5,455 nucleotides of DNA from CAYSPU01 sp964432995. Lineage in GTDB: Bacteria; Verrucomicrobiota; Verrucomicrobiia; Limisphaerales; JAHDYP01. Both the position numbers and the translations under genes were made by a program. Shown in pieces: positions 1-4,025 of the stretch (its first letter is position 1; the number at the start of each line of letters is the position of its first letter). Under the pieces are notes generated by a model. That model was given only the letters and a program-made list of their open reading frames with translations. It did not search any database and was not told the origin of the DNA. The stretch is from positions 1 through 5,455 of the forward strand of contig CAYSPU010000330.1 of the NCBI GenBank assembly GCA_964432995.1, in the 5' to 3' direction.

Positions 1-14
1 AGCGGGCTGTTCCT

Positions 15-1040
15 ATGGCACAAACTCAAGTCAATACGGTCGCCCTCCGGGGCATCAGCACCTGTGTGCCGGCTCGGCGGGTGGACAACGCGGCGGTGGA
101 CACCGAGTTCGCAAGCGAGGACGTCCGGCGCGTAGTCAAGATGGCCGGGGTTCGCGAGCGGCACGTGGTGGACGAACACCAGTGCACGAGCGACCTCTGC
201 TTTCAGGCGGCGGCGCGCCTTCTGGAGGCCCTCGCCTGGACGCCCGACTCTGTGGATCTGCTGATCTTCGTTGCGGAGACCCCGGATTACTTCATGCCGC
301 CAACGGCTTGTGTGCTGCAGCATCGTCTCGGGCTTTCCACACAGTGCGGGGCGTTTGATGTGAACCTGGGTTGCTCCGCCTATCCCTATGGGCTGTGTTT
401 GGCTGCCCGGATGCTCGGCGGCGACAGCCTGCGTCGGGCGTTGGTGCTGGTGGGCGAAACGCCCAGTCGCATCTGTCATCCAGCGGATCGCGCCACCTGG
501 CTGATCTTCGGGGATGCTGGCTCGGCGACGGCGCTGGAGGTTGGTCCCGCAGGGGAACCGCTCTCGTTTTGCCTGCACACCGACGGTTCGGGCGCCGTTG
601 ATTTCATCGTGCGGGGGGGCGGATTCCGCGACCGGTTTGCCGCCGCGGAGCGCAGCCATTACATCGAGATGAACGGGCCGAACATCTTCGCATTCACGAT
701 GGAACGGGTGCCGCCCCTGGTGCGCGAGGCGCTGGAGGTCGCTGGCTGGACGCTGGAGATGGTGGACGGCGCGATCTTCCACCAGGCCAACGGCTTTATC
801 GTGGATCACCTGCGTCGGAAAGTCGGGTTGAGCCGGGAGAAAGTGCCGGTGGCGATCGATCGTTTTGGGAACACGGGCGGCTCGTCGTTGCCGCTGGCGA
901 TGACGCAGGGCGGCCTGGTCCGTCCCGCCGACCGCGCGATGCGGTTGCTGTTGTTGGCCTACGGGGTGGGCCTGTCGTGGGGGTCGATCACCCTTGCGCT
1001 CCCGGCGGACGTGCCGTTGATTCACTCGGAATTGCCGTGA
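15..1040 (+). CDS. Beta-ketoacyl-ACP synthase III (FabH-like, KAS III family)
   Basis: This is a 341-residue thiolase-fold condensing enzyme, close to the usual FabH length (about 320). The Cys-His-Asn triad of KAS III is complete: Cys120 in the VNLGCSA nucleophile elbow, His256 in FHQAN, and Asn286 in GNTGGSS. The C-terminal GVGLSWGS matches the glycine-rich FabH ending. Family knowledge: KAS III enzymes condense an acyl-CoA (or acyl-ACP) starter with malonyl-ACP, and some relatives instead transfer acyl groups to other acceptors. The sequence between the N-terminal strand (VALRGISTCVP) and the nucleophile diverges from housekeeping FabH, and the neighbours (dedicated ACP, ligase, acyltransferase) suggest a specialised rather than primary fatty-acid role. 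The ATG at 15 puts the first beta strand at the expected place. No clear Shine-Dalgarno precedes it and only 14 upstream bases are visible, so a longer start cannot be excluded. Starter specificity cannot be read from the sequence. Confidence 0.93.
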   Translation: MAQTQVNTVALRGISTCVPARRVDNAAVDTEFASEDVRRVVKMAGVRERHVVDEHQCTSDLCFQAAARLLEALAWTPDSVDLLIFVAETPDYFMPPTACVLQHRLGLSTQCGAFDVNLGCSAYPYGLCLAARMLGGDSLRRALVLVGETPSRICHPADRATWLIFGDAGSATALEVGPAGEPLSFCLHTDGSGAVDFIVRGGGFRDRFAAAERSHYIEMNGPNIFAFTMERVPPLVREALEVAGWTLEMVDGAIFHQANGFIVDHLRRKVGLSREKVPVAIDRFGNTGGSSLPLAMTQGGLVRPADRAMRLLLLAYGVGLSWGSITLALPADVPLIHSELP

Positions 1041-1088
1041 GCGCCCGTTTCTTTCATCCCATGGTGCTGCGCACAGTGAAGGTAGCAG

Positions 1089-1110
1089 GGACGCCCGGCA
1101 TCGGGCGTCC
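1089..1110. repeat. Perfect 9-bp hairpin, 4-nt loop
   Basis: GGACGCCCG (1089-1097) and CGGGCGTCC (1102-1110) are exact reverse complements around the loop GCAT. The stem is almost pure GC. It lies 48 bases after the KAS III stop codon. No T-run follows (the next bases are GCAGCCTGG), so it does not look like a standard intrinsic terminator. It may still stabilise or attenuate the upstream transcript, or mark the start of a dispersed repeat. Confidence 0.8.
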
Positions 1111-1231
1111 GCAGCCTGGAGTTGAGAATGACGAGGGATCGGTCACCGTTCTTGGGTTTGAACAGAAGTCCGCAGAGAACCGCAAAGGAGTCACCGGTGG
1201 AGCTGGGCAGTGCCTCCGTTCGGCAACACTC

Positions 1232-1263
1232 GTGGCTGCGGCTCAAGAGGAGCCGCGGTCCAC
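1232..1263. repeat. Long GC-rich stem-loop in the spacer
   Basis: The core is GCGGCTC (1238-1244) paired with GAGCCGC (1250-1256) around the loop AAGAG. The pairing continues outward: T1237-G1257 wobble, C1236-G1258, one bulged T1259, then GTGG (1232-1235) with CCAC (1260-1263). This gives a 13-pair stem with one bulge. Such a strong isolated stem in a noncoding gap is typical of REP-like or structured dispersed elements. No T-tail follows, so I do not call it a terminator. Confidence 0.7.
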
Positions 1264-1322
1264 AACCTTGCGGGCCGTCGATCGCCCAACCACGCCCGCA
1301 CGGCAACCAGCCCTTCCGGGAC

Positions 1323-1341
1323 CGGGCGACCCTGTCGCCCG
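1323..1341. repeat. Perfect 8-bp hairpin, 3-nt loop
   Basis: CGGGCGAC (1323-1330) and GTCGCCCG (1334-1341) are exact reverse complements with the loop CCT. It is the third strong GC stem in the same spacer. No T-run follows, so it is more likely part of a structured repeat than an intrinsic terminator. Confidence 0.65.
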
Positions 1342-1421
1342 CGAGCTTGGGCATTGAGCCCCGGTAGCCACGGCCAGACGCCTCCTTCGCTGAAGCTGCG
1401 GCGGCCAGGAGTCGTTCCTAT

Positions 1422-1425
1422 GGAG
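1422..1425 (+). promoter_or_regulatory. Shine-Dalgarno site for the FabL-like reductase
   Basis: GGAG lies seven bases before the ATG at 1433 and supports that codon as the start. The nearby ATG at 1428 is in another frame. The motif sits at the extreme end of the hairpin-rich spacer, in the stretch GTTCCTATGG that also occurs at 9-18 around the KAS III start. Confidence 0.6.
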
Positions 1426-1432
1426 TCATGTT

Positions 1433-2200
1433 ATGAAAGAGTTTGAGAGTGTAGCGGGGAAACGGATTTTGGTCACCGGTGGCACGCGCGGCATCGGGCG
1501 CGCCATCTCGCTGAAGCTGGCGGAGGCCGGTGCGTCGGTGCTCGCCAATTATGTCCGCAACGAGCCGGCGGCGCAGGAACTCCTGGAGCGGGCCCGCGGC
1601 GCTCACGGCGACGTGCAGGTGTGCCGGGCGGACCTGACGGGAAAGGCGGGGATGGACCATCTTTTGGAGACGGTGCGGTCGTGGTGCGGTTCGTCGCGGT
1701 TGGACGGCATGGTGCACTGCGCGGCGACCGGGGTGCACCGGCCCATGGGCGAGTTGACGGCGCGGCATTTCGACTGGACGCTCACCCTGAACACGCGGGC
1801 CTTCCTGGAGTTGACCACGCGGCTGCTGCCCCTCTTCGCCACGCCGGCCTCCGTGGTGGCCATCTCTTCCCTCGGAGCCGAGCGCGCCACCGCGACCTAC
1901 GGGCTGGTGGGCGCTTCCAAGGCCGCCCTCGAGGCGCTCGCCCGATACATGGCCGTGGAACTCGGCCCCCGCGGCATCCGCACCAACATCCTGTGCCCCG
2001 GCACGGTCGAAACCGAGGCTTGGCAGGCGTTGCCGAACCGCGACGAACGCCTGGGTGAAGCCCGGCGCCGATCGCCGATCGGACGCCTGGTGAGCCCCGA
2101 CGAAGTCGCCTGTTGCGCCCTGTTCCTGTGTTCCGAGGCGTCTTCCGGCGTCAACGGGAGCACGCTGGTCGTCGATGGCGGCGAACACCTGCCGCTGTGA
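1433..2200 (+). CDS. fabL: FabL-like enoyl-ACP reductase (SDR family, YX6K type)
   Basis: This 255-residue short-chain dehydrogenase has the cofactor loop TGGTRGIG at residues 15-22, Asn120, the SISS-like strand ending at Ser145-Ser146, and the catalytic pair Tyr156 and Lys163. Six residues separate Tyr and Lys (YX6K), as in enoyl-ACP reductases, rather than three (YX3K) as in FabG ketoreductases. The glycine motif is the classical SDR type, not the altered FabI type, and that combination defines FabL. Further local resemblance to Bacillus FabL as I recall it: CAATGVHRP, HFDWTLTLN, ISSLGAERA, ASKAALEALARYMAVEL, and the LPNRDERL segment near 200-207. Arg42 after the second strand is compatible with NADPH. 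The expected reaction is reduction of trans-2-enoyl-ACP. A different SDR reduction on the ACP-bound chain cannot be ruled out. It starts at ATG behind GGAG and ends 36 bases before the acyltransferase start. Confidence 0.85.
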   Translation: MKEFESVAGKRILVTGGTRGIGRAISLKLAEAGASVLANYVRNEPAAQELLERARGAHGDVQVCRADLTGKAGMDHLLETVRSWCGSSRLDGMVHCAATGVHRPMGELTARHFDWTLTLNTRAFLELTTRLLPLFATPASVVAISSLGAERATATYGLVGASKAALEALARYMAVELGPRGIRTNILCPGTVETEAWQALPNRDERLGEARRRSPIGRLVSPDEVACCALFLCSEASSGVNGSTLVVDGGEHLPL

Positions 2201-2222
2201 GGCCACACGCACGCGAGGATCC

Positions 2223-2227
2223 GGGAG
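2223..2227 (+). promoter_or_regulatory. Shine-Dalgarno site deciding the acyltransferase start
   Basis: GGGAG lies nine bases before ATG 2237 but only three bases before the in-frame TTG at 2231, which is too close. It therefore favours ATG 2237 as the start of the hexapeptide acyltransferase. Confidence 0.55.
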
Positions 2228-2236
2228 CCGTTGACT

Positions 2237-3305
2237 ATGCTGAGTGACAAACCCAGATTCCCCATCCGCCAGATGCTGCTGCACGGGTGGTGGCCGTCGG
2301 TCCTCAAGGTTCTCCTTTACCGCCTCAAGGGTTATCGGGTGGGGCGCGGCGTGCGGTTGGCGTTCGGCTCGGTGGTCCTCGGTCGCGCGGTGGACCTTGG
2401 CGACTACTGCTCGATCGGCTTCTTCTCGTTCGTTCGTGGGCGGATCCCGGGTGCGGATTGGGGCGGCGTCGATGCTGGACACGCCCCACATCGAGATTGG
2501 GGACGGCACCAAGATCAACGAGCAGGTCTACGTTGGCGGGCTGCAGTTTCCGGACTCGAAATTCCTCGTGGGCCGGAATTGCCAGATCATGCAGATGACG
2601 TTCATCAATCCGGCCCGCACGGTCTCGATCGGCGATGACAGTGGCGTCGGCGGTGACAGCCTGCTCTTCGGCCACACCTCCTGGCTGAGCTGTTTTGAAG
2701 GATACCCCATCCAGTTCGAGCCGATTCGGATCGGCAACAGCGTCTCTCTTTCCTGGCGCGTGTTCGTACTCCCGGGGACCCAGATTGCTGACGGCGTGGT
2801 CGTGGGCGCCAATTCGCTCGTTCGCGGCAGCATTCCCCCCCGATGCCTCGCCGTGGGGTTCCCCGCCCGGGTAGTCAGCCGCGAACCGGAGTTTCCCCGA
2901 CCCGTCAGCCCGGAAGAAAAGGTCCGGCTGCTGGAGGAGATCCTCACCGAGTTCCAGAGCTTCCTGAGAGCTGCGGGTGCGGACTGTCGGCGGGAGGGCG
3001 AGACCATCCTGGTGACCCGAACGACCGGCCGTTTTTGGCGAAGCCGGCGGGAGGCGTGGCGGCTGGTGGTGAACAGTTCCACGGCCGAGGTCAGTGAACC
3101 GCCCCAGGTTCAGGGGAACGCGTTTCTGAGCCTGGGCCCCATCTCGCGCGATGCCCGCAGCCGGCTCGACCGCGCCGCCGTGATCTGGTTTGATCTCGCG
3201 GCGAAAGAGCGCTCGGATGCCGGCGGCGAACTTGCGGACGACCTCGCCGGTCACTTGCGTCGCTACGGAGTCCGCTTTTTTAGAGTCAAGGCTGCCAGCC
3301 AATAA
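2237..3305 (+). CDS. Left-handed beta-helix (hexapeptide) acyltransferase, interrupted by a +1 frameshift
   Basis: Two overlapping frames each encode half of one protein. The first gives MLSDKPRFPIRQ to FVRGRI (residues 1-70). The frame from about 2450 onward gives RVRIGAASML to the stop at 3305. Removing one base from CCCGGG at 2446-2451 joins them as RGRIRVRIG and gives 355 residues. Hexapeptide turns then run through IEIGDG (85-90), FLVGRN, VSIGDD, IRIGNS and the cap region VVVGANSLV to VGFPARVV (187-213). His146 in FGHTSW is a plausible catalytic base of this O/N-acyltransferase family. A further 140 residues or so follow, with charged helices, FWRSRREAWRLV (266-277), VIWFDLAAKERSD (315-327) and RRYGVRFFRV (341-350). 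I cannot name this C-terminal domain. The likely role is acyl transfer from CoA or the neighbouring ACP to a sugar or other hydroxyl/amine acceptor. The ACP start follows ten bases after the stop, so the two are probably co-translated. No other damage is seen, so the shift is either a sequencing/assembly error or a very recent mutation. Confidence 0.82.
2446..2451 (+). other. Probable one-base insertion (frameshift point)
   Basis: CCCGGG contains one base more than the coding frame allows. With one C or G fewer the codons read ATC CGG GTG CGG ATT GGG and connect the two halves of the beta-helix protein with no gap. The exact extra base cannot be fixed because the run is symmetric. It lies early in the helix domain, so as written the product would lose the remaining coils. 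Confidence 0.75.
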
Positions 3306-3315
3306 CACCCTCTCC

Positions 3316-3591
3316 ATGGAGACCATCAAAAGCGAGGTGCGCCAGTTCATCGTCAAATCGTTCCTCTTTGGCGACGACCAGAAGTTGGAGGACAACACCT
3401 CTTTCCTCGACCAAGGCATCATCGATTCGACCGGCGTTCTCGAGCTGGTCGAGCACCTGCAGCAGCAGTATGGGATCAAGGTCGAGGACGACGAGTTGGT
3501 GCCGGACAACCTGGATTCCATTGCAGCCATCGCGGCTTATGTCGAGCGCAAGCGGGGGCAGGGGGGCGGGGAGCGGGGAGCTGGGAGCTAG
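3316..3591 (+). CDS. Acyl carrier protein
   Basis: This is a 91-residue small acidic carrier protein. The phosphopantetheine site is Ser38 in GIIDSTGVLELV (34-45), with Thr39 where primary FASII ACPs usually have Leu. The rest of the four-helix fold follows: VEHLQQQYGIKV (45-56), the acidic EDDELVPDNLDS (57-68), and a last helix IAAIAAYVERK (69-79). I recall DSTG-type carriers next to stand-alone acyl-AMP ligases, which fits the ligase downstream. The open frame extends upstream to 3190, but the fold begins at METIKSEV, so ATG 3316 is chosen. No clear Shine-Dalgarno is present and translational coupling to the upstream gene is likely. The domain is complete by about residue 80. The tail GQGGGERGAGS and the TAG stop come from the heptad repeat that starts at 3551, which is unusual. 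Confidence 0.92.
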   Translation: METIKSEVRQFIVKSFLFGDDQKLEDNTSFLDQGIIDSTGVLELVEHLQQQYGIKVEDDELVPDNLDSIAAIAAYVERKRGQGGGERGAGS

Positions 3592-3692
3592 GAGATAGGG
3601 AGGACGGAGGACAGAGGTCAGCACGTCGGCACGTCGGAGGTCGGCGCGTCAGCACGTCGGCCGATAGGAGATCGGAGATTGGAGATGGGGCT
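3551..3692. repeat. Degenerate heptanucleotide array, first block
   Basis: From 3551 to 3620 the sequence divides into ten consecutive seven-base units with no gap, and neighbours are close relatives: AGCGGGG (3572), AGCTGGG (3579), AGCTAGG (3586) and AGATAGG (3593) each differ from the one before by one base. GAGGACG (3600), GAGGACA (3607) and GAGGTCA (3614) do the same. A stretch of mostly eight-base units with GCACGTCG follows (3621, 3629, 3652). Heptads then resume as GATAGGA (3663), GATCGGA (3670), GATTGGA (3677) and GATGGGG (3684). The block overlaps the 3' end of the ACP gene. The pattern fits growth by repeated local duplication with point changes. Confidence 0.8.
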
Positions 3693-3706
3693 GCAACGGT
3701 TCTCGG

Positions 3707-3846
3707 TCCTGGCTCCGGACTTCTGACTCCTGGCTGCTCCTCTTCGCAGCTCGGAGCTCGGGGTTGGGCGGTTCACGGTTCACAGTTCACGGTTGTGAGG
3801 TTGGGGAGGTGGACGACGGAGGACGGAAGGCAGAGGTCAGAGCGCC
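3707..3846. repeat. Degenerate heptanucleotide array, second block
   Basis: Pyrimidine-rich heptads come first: TCCTGGC (3707), TCCGGAC (3714), TTCTGAC (3721), TCCTGGC (3728). From 3749 heptads run without a break to 3846, including GCTCGGA and GCTCGGG (3749, 3756), GGTTCAC twice and AGTTCAC (3770-3790), and the G/A-rich set GAGGACG, GAAGGCA, GAGGTCA (3819-3839). That last 21-base group matches 3600-3620 at 19 of 21 positions. No coding frame here has recognisable protein features. Confidence 0.75.
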
Positions 3847-3873
3847 TATTTCGTGTATTTCGTGTCTTTCGTG
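3847..3873. repeat. Three tandem nine-base units, left arm
   Basis: TATTTCGTG at 3847 and 3856 and TCTTTCGTG at 3865 form three perfect-phase nonamers, followed by GTTT. This TTTCGTG-type word is, to my recollection, a widespread spacer repeat in environmental bacterial genomes. Here it builds the left inner arm of the inverted repeat. Confidence 0.8.
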
Positions 3874-3904
3874 GTTTCTCCTCCGCTGCTTCCCGCGGTC
3901 AAAC

Positions 3905-3931
3905 CACGAAATACACGAACCACACGAAAAG
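3905..3931. repeat. Three tandem nine-base units, right arm
   Basis: CACGAAATA (3905), CACGAACCA (3914) and CACGAAAAG (3923) are nonamers in perfect phase. They are the reverse-complement family of the units at 3847-3873. The opposed orientation creates the inner stem of the large inverted repeat. Confidence 0.8.
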
Positions 3932-3939
3932 CACTGGCC

Positions 3940-4003
3940 CCTCCGTCCTCCGTCCTCTGTCGTCCTGCTATGACCCCAACTGCCAACTGCCAGCTTCCAA
4001 CTC
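3940..4003. repeat. Heptad array on the opposite strand sense
   Basis: CCTCCGT at 3940 and 3947 and CCTCTGT at 3954 are the reverse complements of the ACGGAGG and ACAGAGG words found left of the hairpin. After a short break, CCAACTG occurs twice (3976, 3983), followed by CCAGCTT (3990) and CCAACTC (3997). The array ends about 20 bases before the ligase start. No gene fits in the spacer 3592-4025. Confidence 0.75.
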
Positions 4004-4025
4004 CCCCCGTCTTCCGCGCGCTCCT

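Larger units (their letters stand above)
1041..1432. other. Noncoding spacer with hairpins, probable dispersed repeat element
   Basis: This 392-base gap separates the condensing enzyme from the reductase. Open frames of 78 to 126 codons cross it on both strands, but none has recognisable protein features, and they overlap one another in several frames as expected for stop-poor GC-rich DNA. What it does hold is structure: three GC-rich hairpins (1089-1110, 1232-1263, 1323-1341), a short self-complementary CACCGGTG at 1192-1199, and a pair of nine-base words (CCGCAGAGA, ACCGCAAAG at 1170-1187). The texture resembles dispersed noncoding elements seen in environmental high-GC genomes. That identification is inference, because only one copy is visible. 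A promoter for the downstream genes could lie here, but no convincing -35/-10 pair was seen. Confidence 0.6.
3812..3964. repeat. Large imperfect inverted repeat between ACP and ligase genes
   Basis: Inner arms 3848-3877 and 3901-3930 are complementary at 26 of 30 positions, around a 23-base loop (3878-3900). Outer arms 3812-3836 and 3940-3964 are complementary at 21 of 25. The unpaired spacers between inner and outer arms are 11 and 9 bases, so the whole is nearly symmetric. In RNA it would form a long hairpin, and in DNA a possible cruciform. There is no T-run after it, so it is not a standard intrinsic terminator, though it could still impede transcription or protect the ACP message. It could also be a nonautonomous mobile repeat; no target-site duplication was recognised. 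Confidence 0.8.

Noticed and set aside
1089..1110. Intrinsic terminator after the KAS III gene
   Set aside because: The stem is strong, but the bases after it contain no T-run.
977..1446. Small plus- and minus-strand open frames in the first spacer (78-126 codons)
   Set aside because: They overlap each other in several frames, have no recognisable motif or clear ribosome site, and run through hairpin DNA.
2244..2450. GTG start at 2244 for the second acyltransferase frame
   Set aside because: Residues before about 2450 in that frame are Arg/Ser-rich noise, whereas the other frame encodes the proper N-terminus; a frameshift explains both.
1418..2518. Antisense open frame of 366 codons opposite the reductase
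   Set aside because: The plus strand encodes a complete SDR with catalytic residues. The antisense product is low-complexity Arg/His/Gln-rich, without recognisable features.
3190..3315. Upstream extension of the ACP frame by 42 codons
   Set aside because: It would overlap the acyltransferase by over 100 bases and add residues with no ACP character. The fold starts cleanly at ATG 3316.
2325..3530. Antisense open frame of 401 codons opposite the acyltransferase and ACP
   Set aside because: It crosses two real genes and the frameshift point, and shows no family motif.
3551..4003. CRISPR array
   Set aside because: Units are 7 to 9 bases, contiguous and degenerate, with no 25-40-base direct repeats, no unique spacers and no cas genes.
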